This document shows positions 1 through 10,818 of a DNA stretch of 64,000 nucleotides, piece by piece. Each line of letters starts with the position of its first letter. Within the stretch, counting starts at the first letter, position 1. Source of the DNA: Burhinus oedicnemus (lineage: Eukaryota; Chordata; Aves; Charadriiformes; Burhinidae); contig VFFE01007605.1 in the NCBI GenBank assembly GCA_008921705.1, positions 4,513,698 to 4,577,697 of the forward strand, written 5' to 3'. Below the pieces are notes generated by a model. It was not told the DNA's origin. It saw only the letters and a program-made list of their open reading frames with translations, and ran no database searches. The position numbers and the translations under genes were made by a program.

Positions 1-3000
1 ACATCCAGAACTTCTAAGTAATTGCAATATACAAATATATTTTCAGAGGAAAGGGTGTTTAATAACAGTCATAGCTCTCAAGTAAGCAGCGAATATTTAT
101 ATGGGTATAAACAAGACCAGATTCTGAATCGAAGGTCATAAGTACTCAGTTGTGAGACTGAGATTTTTTGAAGAACCTGTCTCTACTTGCAGAGAGAAGC
201 AAGTGGTAGGAGAAAGTACAATATATTGGATTAGCTTCAAAAATTCTTGTTAACATGTTGATTTTAAAAAGAAAATATTAGCACGCGGGACTATCACACT
301 TCATTTTTCAATTGTGCATGTTATTCTTAGCAAGAGAAGAAAACTTTTTTTTAAAAAAAGGTAAACGAGCAGGAGGACGTGATATATTGTAGCTGTAAAA
401 ATTCCTTTTCCTGTAAGGCTCTTCATTGTATAATAGGGACATAACTGAGTAAGGCTCTCAAAGTTTTTTGTATTTGTCATAGTTGATCTTTGTTTAGGGT
501 TCTAGTAATAGTATTAGGGAAGTGCGAGTGCTCCTGCGGTGGAACAGTTCTCTGTAATCTGACAAACGTGCTTTTTTCAAGTGAGGTGCTAAATTACGTT
601 GTTGGTGGCCTTGCAGCTACTTCTGTAACTTTCTAAACATATTTGGTGGTGGTATATATTTGTTTGCTGTGATGCTGTATTGCAAGAACTTTTGACGTAT
701 TGAAGAGCTCCCCTATAATTAGACTTGCAATTTCTATGTTGTGGTGCTTTAAAAATATTGGGCAAATGTTATGCTCAAATAAGATAGGCATCTTATTATT
801 AGCAGCTAGAATTTTGTTATACCATCTTGTAAGAGATCACAAAATTGCAGTGAAAGTGAAGCAGGATGGGGGATCTGCATCCGCGTCTGGATGAGAGCCA
901 TTGCAGGATTTACTGTTAGTAATTCATGAAGTGCCAGCTCTCCTTTCGAGGCAAGTGGTATTCTGCGAGTGCAGTGGATGTAGAACTTGTGCACGGGAAA
1001 TCAGCCTTTACCTCGTAAGGTTTTGAAGCGCCTGGAGAACTCGGAGGAATGATGTTTTTTACTTGTGGTATGGCAGTATCTTCAGCTGGACTTGCCTTGC
1101 AGTTTTAGTTTGATACCATTGTTTTATGCTTTGAATGTTGTTCCATGGTTTGCAGTTTAAAGAATTCAAATATTTAATCTTGGGTCTGAATTTCATTGTG
1201 ATTGTGGCTTGTGTGAAAATTGTAGGCTAGTTTTCTTTTTGGATAGAGGTGTTATATTAATGTTCATTTTAATACTGGAAAGGCATAAGACAGAATACAG
1301 GAAATACTAGTCCAGCCAGACTGACACTTGCGCTGACACTGAGTATATACTTCTACCTATGCTGGTTAGTATTAACTCTAACTAAACCTGCAATAACGCT
1401 TCTTGTTTGGGTTGTGTTGTGATAAAAGGCTGGAAGCTAATAAAATGTGTTTGGGGGAGGAAGGAGATCTGAGGGAGTAGTTGACGTTTTTTATGCTTCT
1501 CAGTTTTGTAACTGGGCTTGCCTTATAGCAAGGGATTTGGGCTTGTGGTTCCAGGTAGCTAACTTGCCATGTGAGAGATAAGGCAGAACTTGGAAAGTGC
1601 TCTCCTAAAGAGATGCTTAAGTGATGACTGTAATTACCTAGGACTGTTTCATACTCTGGCCCCAAATCTGTGTTTGAGAAGCAACTGCTTCAGTCCCTTT
1701 CCCTTGTGGTGTCCCCACACCTTCTCCCCCAAGCTGTGCACATTTTCTGGCCATCTCCATCACCTGTCCTCCTTTCCCTGTCCCCTCTTCCCACCTGTCC
1801 TCACCAGCAGCTGATATCAGCCAGGAGTCCTTTATGGAGATGTGTATCTCGCCACCCATCTTGCCTCCGATGCATAAGGGATTATTGCTGCTAGGTGTGA
1901 GGCTGCTGACGAAGACATCACCCTGACGGGATGAATTGTTCAGGAAGCAGCTACAGCCCAAAGTATCTGCAAGCTGTCTGAGTAAGAATATAAGTTTAAA
2001 CTGCAACAGGATGTTATCTTCTAAAGTTGTAACAAAACTGAGTGAGAATGTTCTGTGCTGTGCCTTGAGCGTTGGGTACCAGTGTTCAGGAGCCCCATGC
2101 TTCACAACATCAGCAGCTGCTGTGTGAAACAAAGTTGAAATCTTTTTCTCCTGTTTGGAGCCCCAGTCAATACCTTGCTGACGTTAACCTTATCTCATTC
2201 ACTGGGGCAAAGGCCATTAGAGCTGGAAGGCTAACTCAAAGGATACTAAGAAGTGAAAATAGCACATGATTTTAGAGCACTGGGTCACAGTATACCATGT
2301 CCAAACAGCGCTGCCAGCAGCAGGATTCAATCAGTAACCACGCCTGGAACACTCGCTCTTTGCAATGCTGGTCTTCAAACAGTGATGCTTCGGTGACTTC
2401 TTCTTGGGCAACGTACAGTTGAGAGAGGGGTATGGTTGCAGAATGGTTCTGGAAGACATCAAGCAATGTAGTAGACCTGGTTGGTGAGTCATTAAAAAGT
2501 TGAAGACTTCAGCATTCATTTACTGGGGCAAAGGGTAACAGACCTTAAAATCCCTTTGTTCTGATTGTTGTGCATCTGCGGAGTCTGTAAATAACTGGTA
2601 TTGCACAACCAAGGTAGTTTTCCCTTGAAAATTTGGTACTGAAGTTCACTTTGGTCCCTGGTTCAAGGGATTTTCAGCATAACAACTCCTAAAATTGCTT
2701 TAGTAGAGTGGACAGAAAAACAAGCTGGTAATCATTTTAAAGACCAATGTGTTTCCACCTGCTAATGCAAGAAGGTTTTGGCAGAACAGTGCAAAACATG
2801 TTAAAACCACAAACTTTTCCAAGCAATGTCTCTGCCTCCGTGGCCTGAAGATGATGTTTGTTACTGGGCACAAGAAGCATGCCAGTGTTTGGGAAGCCAA
2901 GTGTTGTGCAGCCTTGTGCCAAAGTACAGTGTAAGGTAGATGAGAGGAGACGGCTAACTCACAAGCACAGGGCGATCAGCTGGAAAACAGTGGACTATAA

Positions 3001-5354
3001 ATCACTGAGCTAGATGTTTGGTTAGTTAGATTTTAGTTCTGTTATTGAAGATGTCTAGCTCCAGTAGCTGATACAAAGATGATTCTTTGTCAGTAGGCGA
3101 GTCTTTATTAATGCGGGATTTGTACTGAGAGTGGTATCTGTTTTCCTCTTAAGTGTCACTTGCTGCATATTTCCAAGGTGCCAAATATGTTTTGCTGAAG
3201 CTTTCTGGCTCAGTTAGCCTCTGTGGTTGTCACAGAATTGCTCAAGCTTTCTTTAATCTATAATGAAGTATAGCTTTTGTTGAATTATTTAAGATTTAAT
3301 TATAAATGTTAATTACAGTTTTTAATCCAAATTATATTGACAACTATAGTAAGTTCAATCCCTTACAGGAGTGCTATAAATTTGTTAGCACATTAGAAAG
3401 CCACAATTCTGAAATCTGCATCCATAATGACGCATAATTGATGATGTTGGTAGGATTTATTGGAGCACTGCGATGAGTGCTAGTGCCTGTGCTGCAGGTG
3501 GCGTGAGGCTGGAAAAGTTTGGGGAATAAGTGCAAGAATAACGTTGAGGACTATGAAATCTGATAGAAGGAGAGGTTCTTCAGACACAAACCCACAATCA
3601 GATTTATCAAAGGAGAGGTTAAGAAATGACTTGAATACAGTTACAAATTGGAAAAAGGTGCATTTTGTTTGCTCCCGTGACCTTCAAAAAATAATAATGA
3701 ATTCATAAGATAGTCTAAGGGTTGGCAGCTAAAGTTACACAAAGGCCAATGAGAGTGCAGCCTGTATGAATAAGCATCATTCACCTCTAGAAAAACTTCC
3801 AGTTCTAATTCAAAATTATTTTCTTCCATGAGACAAGTGGTGGTTCAGTTGAGTTTTGCCACGGGGATCCGGGAGTGGAAGGCCCTTGCCGGTGTTGTTC
3901 ATTTGGTGCATGGTTTTTAGTGATCCCCCAACCTTAAAATACACACTAGGGTGTCCTTGTAGTGTGATCTGTTAATAGGCTGAGGGCTGGGAGATTCCTG
4001 GAGTCAAAGGCTTGATGCTGCGGAGGCAGAGCTGGCAGATGGAGCAAAACGCCGGTGTCCCCATGTGCGGGACTGCAAATGGGATGGATGGTGGAGCTGG
4101 AACACCCAGCAGCTGCAGGGGCAGATCTTACAGGGTGTTCCACTACAAATTTAAGAGGAAAACACGCTATACTTGTTTGTAATAAGGGAGCAAGGGGGAT
4201 TAATTATTGGGGTCAGGGTGAATGTTTTCATTTCAATCTTTTTAATAGAGATTAAAGCCTAAAAGTTTCTGTCCCTTAAGCATCAGGAGGGGCCCTGTGG
4301 GAGCTGTCTGAATAACTAAGCTCAGGAGGGTTTGGCCTCACACCAGAAGCATTGGTTGCCTCCAAATCCCTCTCCTGGGGGGCTGCAGCACCTCCTGCCC
4401 TCTGGCTGGAGGCTGCTGGGTGAGCCTGACAGGATGGGCAGAGCTCTGGGAACTCCTCCAGTCACAGCATACCAGTGAGGTAGGGGATGAGGTGTCCCTG
4501 CTGGGTTTTGTTCTTTCTTCCAATATTTACACGCTTTCTTCCCCCAGGTAACCAAAATAAAATTAAGACTCTTTCAGTAATAGCTGTTGGTAGAGATACA
4601 AAAATAACACGAGTGCTATTTCAAAAACATCAGACTGAAGCGGGTGGGAGCTTGGAAACTGTTGCAGCCTTCATTTAATAAATATCTTGTTCCTCTTTTT
4701 TATTTTCCTTTTGGAAATCTTGGTTTGTTTGTATTCCAAAGATTATAATTGATGTTAGTTAGGTTCCCAGTGAGCAGTCTCCAGTCTCTCAAAACCATAT
4801 TAAAATGTAATGAAGGGGGAGGTATTTTTTTTTCCATATTCTTGTTTGTATAGTTCAATTTCTCTTAAATTAGAAATGTGAATTTTTAATGGCAAACTTT
4901 ACCATATGCAGGGAAACCAAGTTTGGGGTCTATTCTCACTCCTTCCAAAACGAGCAGAACTGCAGTAATTTAAGGGGCTGCAGAGCCTTTGAAAGGGAGC
5001 TGAACCAAGCATAGTTATGAAATTTTAGTTACCGTCACTCATATATACATGTAGGGGAAATACCACAGCTATCGACTGTGTGAAGAAAGCCACACGCGTC
5101 ACGCCTGAAGGTGGTGTTGGGGCCTCAGGGTGGTTGCTCCTGAGATGGCTCGGGGCGGGTGGCCTTTGCCCTCTGCTGCCCAGCATCCCTTCCTGTTATT
5201 TCATGGAGCTGCATCTGTGCCGTAGGTTAGTTATTCTGTTGTGGAGGTTTTCTGTCCAAAGGGTACGCTTTCATCTGGGCTCAGCCAAGGCGTTGAGGAG
5301 GAGGGAGGGGAAATCCTGTTTATTAGAAGACTTTCATGTTCTCTCTCCCCACAG
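1..5354 (+). other. Partial intron 1 of the SLC22A5-like gene
   Basis: No coding exon, RNA gene or recognisable repeat was found in this stretch. It precedes the acceptor of exon 2 (ACAG at 5351-5354), and OCTN-family exon 1, which encodes about 131 residues including the first membrane segment and the large glycosylated extracellular loop, is not found here. The stretch is therefore inferred to be the 3' part of intron 1. Short open frames at 1590-2132 lie in a pyrimidine-rich patch and have no recognisable product. Confidence 0.75.
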
Positions 5355-5458
5355 TGGGACCTCGTATGTGACGACAACTGGAAGGGACCCCTGAGCACCT
5401 CCCTGTTCTTTGTGGGCGTCCTGCTTGGATCTTCCCTGTCAGGACAGCTCTCAGACAA
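5355..5458 (+). CDS. SLC22A5: SLC22A5-like exon 2 (about residues 132-166)
   Basis: The exon is 104 nt, with acceptor ACAG and donor GTAAAG at 5459. It encodes the end of the large extracellular loop (WDLVCDDNW) and membrane segment 2 ([10 protein letters not shown]), then GQLSD, the first half of the MFS cytoplasmic loop 2-3 signature. It ends in phase 2, and the split lysine codon is completed by the first base of exon 3. Human OCTN2 has arginine where this lysine is. The first complete codon is TGG, matching the family's exon 1/2 boundary in phase 0. Confidence 0.93.
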
Positions 5459-5736
5459 GTAAAGTATATACGCCAGAGCTGCTGGCTCTCTGTTGATGCT
5501 GTTTTGTAAGCAAATCTTGTATGTGAGGTTTGCTCTAAGTGTCTTTCTGCGACTACTAACGTGTCTTTGTTCTGTGACTGTCTAATCTGAATGTACACAG
5601 AGCGTATAGAATAAATGTCCTGAAGTAGAACAGAATGTTACAAAGATTGTTAGTGTGTGTTACATCTGTTTATTTTTTCAGTGAAATCTCTTCAGGAGTG
5701 ACCTGGTTTTATGCCAGAAAACAGGTGTGGGAGATA

Positions 5737-5782
5737 AGTTTCATCTGGAAGAATCGGAAAGTTTCATCTGGCAGAATCGGAA
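5737..5782. repeat. Two-copy 23-bp tandem duplication
   Basis: Positions 5737-5759 and 5760-5782 are the same 23-bp unit, beginning AGTTTCATCTGG and ending GAATCGGAA or CAGAATCGGAA, with one mismatch. It is intronic and presumably arose by slippage. Confidence 0.9.
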
Positions 5783-6279
5783 CAATGACATTCTCTTCTA
5801 ATTACTTTGGACTACGTTCAGAGAGTTCCCCAAGGCTTGTTTTCCTTTTTTTGAGGTCAAATTCAAAATTCCCTTTTTGTAAACACCCATAGCTTCTCTT
5901 CCTTATCGTCAAATACAACATCTAAGTCCAATGACCTGTGTTTGTGGAATCTGCAAAGCGTGCAAGCTGTTCAGCTGTACTTCAGAGAAGCAAGGCTTTC
6001 TTCTTTAGGGATTTTTTTTTTTTCTGTATTTCTAGTCCCAGAGTACACTGGCTTTCTTTTTTATCACTACAAATATGAAAAAATGGATGATGCCATGAAT
6101 TTTTATGATGTTGACAGGTTGTTGGGTTTGGTTTTGGTTTTTTTTTTTCTTTTAAATTTCAGTTTTTCTGATTATCTTCCTGAGATTTCCTGTGCCGTCT
6201 TCCTGATTCCCCAAGAACAATACATGGTCCTCTAATTTGCTGATTTACTTGTAGAGTTTCTGTTTCTTTGAAACATAAT

Positions 6280-7440
6280 CCCTATGCCACAAATCTTGTA
6301 GCGTCCATTGAGGTCCTTTGTATGCTTTCCTGCTCATCAGGTTGGACCAGTCTTGACCTTGGAGACAATGATCCTTGAACATCAGCCAGCTCCCTTGGAC
6401 TTCTCTCCAGAGCCCTATGCCACGGGAGTTTTCCAAGCAGATCCCTGATCCGGCCAGTGTTTGCTCTCCTTGTGATCCTGCCTTGTGCCTTGTTCCTCCC
6501 CTCACAATCCTGCACTTCGCCATCGCACAGCCAGCAGCCATGGTTGCTGCTGACCTTTACATCCCCAAACGGTTGTCCCTTGTTTGCAAGCATGAGGTCC
6601 AGCAGTGTCTCCCCTTGTTGCCTCCACAGACATCTGTGTTCGGAAGTTGTTACTGATGCACTTCAGAAAATGCCTGGGTCTTGTCCCTCCAGCGGGTATT
6701 GGAGTGGTTGAAGTCCCCCATGATCGCCAGTGCATTTGAACATGAGGCTTCCTCTGGTTCTCTGAAGAAGGCCTCGTTTACTTCTTTCTGATTGGGTGGT
6801 CTGCAGTGGACACCCACCCGCAGCGGTGCCAGCACTGGTCTGCATGCTAATCCTGACCTATAAGCTCTCAGCTGGCTCGTCACTCATCCCCAGGCAGACA
6901 TCCCCATCTCCGTGCCTTCCAGCTGCTCTCTCACAGGAGAGGTGATTTTCCCTGTTTGCTACAGGGAGTCTCCCACCACTTCATCCTGGTGCTGCTGCAG
7001 GGCTCGGGTGCTTTGTTCGACAGAGCTCCCAGCCCCTTGTCTGCTACAAGAACACCGAGTGTCTTCCATGGTGGCTAACCAGCAGGTGAAGCCATGAATT
7101 TCCCACCTTCACGGTCATGGGAGTCGTCTCCTGCTGCTCCTTCACATGGTCACAGAGATCCTCACCAGGTGCAGTTGAGCAGGCCCTCAGTGCAGCTCAT
7201 CCAGTTCCTCTCATAGCCACTGAACCGCAGCTAGCTTTTGGCTCATGGTCGAAAGATCGAGCGCATCCAGCAGCCCCACGAGGAGACTGCTCCAGCCAGG
7301 CTGCGCACAGTGCTTTGCTGCTGCCGTCTGCCCGTCTGGTGCAGAAAGTCCTGCAGCGAGCCTGAGCCCTGCGTGTCTGGCCAGGCGTGACAGCGAGATT
7401 GACAAAATATTTTGCAGGTTCAAGTCCTGTTCTTAATGCG
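6280..7440 (-). mobile_element. CR1 LINE fragment, ORF2 endonuclease region, degraded
   Basis: The minus strand encodes recognisable CR1 ORF2 endonuclease-domain blocks: VGVHCRPPNQ, then IMGDFNHSNTRW (the GDFN motif of APE-type endonucleases), then GDVKVSSNHGC and LGKLPWHRALE. These are split between frames by frameshifts and stops, so the element is dead. The part from about 6850 to 7440 reads as the region 5' of the endonuclease (for example SQLRAYRSG) and is less certain. The fragment lies antisense within intron 2 of the transporter gene. It is odd in lacking the reverse-transcriptase region and the 3' end, because CR1 copies are normally truncated at the 5' side. Confidence 0.8.
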
Positions 7441-8186
7441 TTGTGATCTACCTGAAGCTTGTGGCATCTAACTGTAGGTCAAGCCTAACTTTGGAGTGGG
7501 ATTGTGCAAATCTGCGCTCAGCAGATGTCCTGTCATAGGCTGCGAAGTCTGCTTGTGCTGTGGGCCTGCCCAGGCCAGAACATGAGCACTGGCTCTTAGA
7601 ACAGCTCAATTAGTTGGATTTAGTTTAATTTCTTTTCATCAACAGAATTGCTAGAGTCCCTTAAATTCATTCATTTTTTTAACCTAGTGGAATGAAGATT
7701 GCAGCGTGGGATCACTTATTGATAATAGCGTCTTACAAACCTGAGTTTTACCTCCTTTCAGAAGCTTTCCTTGTTTTTGTTATTTTAACATGCTGATCTG
7801 TGTCACGAACTGTGTGTTCCTTTGAGGAGAAGGAGCATCTAATACTCTTGCATTTTAAATAATTTGCTCCCAATGATTTGTCTCGCTGCTTATCCTATCA
7901 GTGAGAAGGGAATAGTGTTGCAGCACATAATTAAAGGCAACTTAAGTAGCGGTCCTTAGAATATTATTTTCTCTCGGCCAGTGGATTTTTTTTAATGTAT
8001 TTAGAATAGTTGTGTCTGTGTCATGTTTTCTGCTTTTTGCAGGTGTTTTGTATCTCCCTAAGTATGCATACGAGTAATCTTATTTTTCTGTTTCTGAAGA
8101 TTTCATTCATGCTGTTGTATAATCATATCTTTTTTCCTTTTCTTTTTTTTTTTTTCTTTTTTTCTTTTTTAATCTGTCCGTGGAAG

Positions 8187-8341
8187 ATTTGGCAGGAAGA
8201 ACGTGCTGTTTGCAACTCTGGCAATGCAGACTGGCTTCAGCTTCATACAGGTCTTCTCTACCAGCTGGGAGATGTTTTCAGTGTTCTTTGTGCTAGTCGG
8301 CATGGGACAGATATCTAACTACGTGACAGCATTTGTTCTTG
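8187..8341 (+). CDS. SLC22A5: SLC22A5-like exon 3 (about residues 166-218)
   Basis: The exon is 155 nt, preceded by a long T tract and followed by donor GTATGA. It begins by completing the lysine codon, then reads [19 protein letters not shown], which covers the rest of the MFS loop motif (the R equivalent to human R169 is present) and membrane segment 3. It continues through [20 protein letters not shown], membrane segment 4. FATLA and SWEMF resemble OCTN1 more than OCTN2. It ends on the first base of the glycine that starts GTEILGKS. Confidence 0.95.
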
Positions 8342-9636
8342 GTATGAAAGCCCAGCTGGGCACAGTATGCGTTCTTTAGTCTTGTGCTTTTCCTGCTCCT
8401 TTTCAGTACTGGCTTAGGGTTGATTTGTTTTGCCAGGCAGCACTGTTGAAGTGTGTCCTTACCACACATGGGTAACTCATGCTCTCCTTGGAAGTTTCCA
8501 GTTGATAGAAGTGAATTATATCTGTGGCTTACCATCCTAAAAAGGCAAAAAACCAGAAATTGATTATTTGAAACAAAATCTGTCTTGCAGTTGGTAAGAT
8601 AAGATGTGTAAGACATGATTTTTCAGGGATTTGTGTTGTCCATTTTGGGGCCTAAATGCCTATTTGATGTAAAAACCTGCGGGGGGGGGGGGGGAATCAA
8701 GTAAGTATTATAAAGTCACCTTGAAACAGCCTGTAGTAAAAAATTAAATGGCATAATGATTCCTGCTTGGTATATTTTCAGTTTAACTGAGACCATATTT
8801 GATCAGATGGGAATGTGAATTACCTTATGAATCTGAGATTTTTTTATTTTTTTTTAATTAGAGTTTTTTAATTAATATTATTTGTAGTGGCCTCACTGTC
8901 CAAAGTACCAAATGTTGGCAAGAAATTCCTTTTGGGCCAAAGAAGAGCAGTTCAGCTGTGAAAACAGTGTTTAGCTAACCTCACTGCAGACATCCTGCTG
9001 CAACTTCTGTAATCTTCCATTTCTGTGGCAGTGAGGAAGATAGTATCTCCTACAATGTCTCTTGATTTGCAGGTCCCAAAGCGTTTCAAAGGGAAGCACT
9101 GGCCCCTGTTAGTGCATTAATTCCACTCTGAGTAGCCTGGTCTTTGTTAGTGATTCTCCACGTGTGTACGCCAAAAGACTGCAAGGTTTTTGTTAGAAGG
9201 TGATACAGGTCAGGAACCTTATTTAGGCATCTCTGAATTATCCTTTAAAGAAACTGGTCTCCTTAAGCTGGAGAAGACTGTATAGAAATCAAGCTGAGGT
9301 TAAGTGTTGTTAATGTTTTGTAGCATGTTAGGTGGTTTTAGCTCCTCAAGTAAAATCGGTGATTCTAAGAACAAAGAATTATACAAGTTTTAGCTACTTC
9401 AAGCTATGGAAATACTGTACGGCATGGTTCTCTTCCTGTTACGTTCACCTGGGTTGATGCAAGATCACTGCATGAAGCAGATTTGTGGTGCCTCTAAAAT
9501 TGGGTGGCAGAGTGCGCGATATACTGTAACTACCCAGTGTAGTGTATTTCAAAGCCAATTGTTAGAGGTATTTTTGGTAAGTTAGTTGGTTGCTATTAAG
9601 TTAAAATACTAATCTTCACTCTGTTGTTTTGAACAG
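8342..9636 (+). other. Intron 3
   Basis: The intron is about 1.3 kb with a GTATGA donor and a GAACAG acceptor. It contains a run of 14 G at 8681-8694 and is otherwise AT-rich single-copy-looking sequence. Confidence 0.9.
8681..8694. repeat. Poly-G run (14 G) in intron 3
   Basis: Fourteen consecutive G lie on the transcribed-sense strand. This could be polymorphic or a sequencing-prone site. A single G run cannot by itself form an intramolecular four-tract quadruplex with normal loops, though 14 G can fold into one with 1-nt loops. Confidence 0.95.
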
Positions 9637-9808
9637 GCACAGAAATTCTTGGCAAATCAATTCGTGTGCTGTTCTGCACGCTAGGCGTTTGCATATTTTA
9701 TGCAATTGGCTACATGTTGCTGCCACTGTTTGCTTACTTCATCAGAGACTGGCGGATGCTGCTGCTGGCGCTTACTTTACCTGGGCTGCTCTGCATCCCG
9801 CTGTGGTG
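9637..9808 (+). CDS. SLC22A5: SLC22A5-like exon 4 (about residues 218-275)
   Basis: The exon is 172 nt with acceptor ACAG and donor GTGAGT. It opens with TEILGKS, completing the GxxxxGKS nucleotide-binding-like motif reported for OCTN transporters. It then encodes membrane segment 5 ([17 protein letters not shown]) and, after the YFIRDWRM loop, membrane segment 6 ([16 protein letters not shown]). It ends after two bases of a tryptophan codon completed in exon 5. Confidence 0.95.
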
Positions 9809-10691
9809 GTGAGTATAACTAATTTAAAAGACCTTAGTCTTTAGAAGGTCCCGTCTGCAGATCTTTAAGATCTAGACTCCAAGCCAACCAGCTTTTACCA
9901 ATGAAATTCAGGAATAGGCAGGTGAAGAACGGATATCGTCTCCTTTACTCTTCCCAGTTGTTAAGCTGCAAGTCCATAGCTTTGTGGGTGGTCTGACTCA
10001 TGCCTGAAAAGCCTGTTCATTTTCGCTAGGCTTCTATAAAATTAAGTGAACCACATGCAAAGAAGAAAAAAAAGGGTCAATAAACCTCATCCTTCTGCGC
10101 TAACTGAAATCCATCAACTTTTAAGAGTAGGCCTGAACTACAGGCAGAAGGAAAAAACAGTTGTGTTGGGGACCTGGGCATGTAAAGTTTAAATAGTCCA
10201 CATGGTGGAGGTGTTTCTTCACTTACACTAGTATTTATGTTTGGGATTCCAGCCAGCTTCTTACAAAGCTGAATGACTCAGGCGAATTCTACTTTCTGAC
10301 TTGCCTTTATATGACGCTATTTACAGTTAGTAATTTTATAAGCCTTATTCTCTAAGGATATGTCTCTCAATGTACAGCGTGCTGCTTGTGTACTCACATT
10401 TCTGAATTTCTTTCATTAAACTGTTTTCCCGTACTTTGAAGGTTTTGGTTGTTCATTTTTCTGAGTCACTGCTTGTTTCTTTAGCATTTCTAAAATCCAC
10501 AAATGCCTTTTAGTTTGTTCTTGTTCAGTATGCTAGTCCGCTCTTGTAAATCTGATTTCTGTTGTCATTGCTTTAATGTCTGCAAGATATGGCAAGTTTT
10601 GAGCTCTTCATGCCTGGAACAATGTGTATTGGTGCCCGAAGCAGTACTTTCCGTGTAAATGCAGGCTTGTTATTCTGAACCTTTTTTTCAG
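9809..10691 (+). other. Intron 4
   Basis: This is an intron of 883 bp bounded by GTGAGT and TTTTTTTCAG. No repeats or other features were recognised in it. Confidence 0.9.
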
Positions 10692-10818
10692 GGTCATTCC
10701 AGAATCTCCACGGTGGCTGATCTCCCAGGGAAGATTTCAAGAAGCAGAAGACATCATCCGTAAGGCTGCAAAAACTAATGGCGTTACAGCCCCAGATGTT
10801 ATATTTGACCCTAGTGAG
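10692..10818 (+). CDS. SLC22A5: SLC22A5-like exon 5 (about residues 275-317)
   Basis: The exon is 127 nt. After completing the tryptophan it reads [26 protein letters not shown], the start of the large intracellular loop between membrane segments 6 and 7. The PESPRWL signature is intact, including the residues equivalent to human R282 and W283. The exon ends exactly at a codon boundary (PSE), followed by GTAAGA. VIPES replaces the FIPES of human OCTNs. Confidence 0.95.

Larger units (their letters stand above)
5459..8186 (+). other. Intron 2
   Basis: The intron is about 2.7 kb, bounded by GTAAAG and a T-rich tract ending TGGAAG. It contains a 23-bp imperfect tandem duplication (5737-5782) and an antisense CR1 fragment (about 6280-7440). 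The remainder shows nothing recognisable. Confidence 0.9.

Noticed and set aside
7410..7440. GGTTCAAGTCC resembling a tRNA T-arm
   Set aside because: No acceptor stem or D- and anticodon-arm pairing in the correct positions. It lies at the edge of a CR1 fragment.
10629..10640. TGGTGCCCGAA-like string resembling a retroviral primer-binding site
   Set aside because: It is isolated in intron 4, with no LTR, polypurine tract or retroviral coding sequence nearby.
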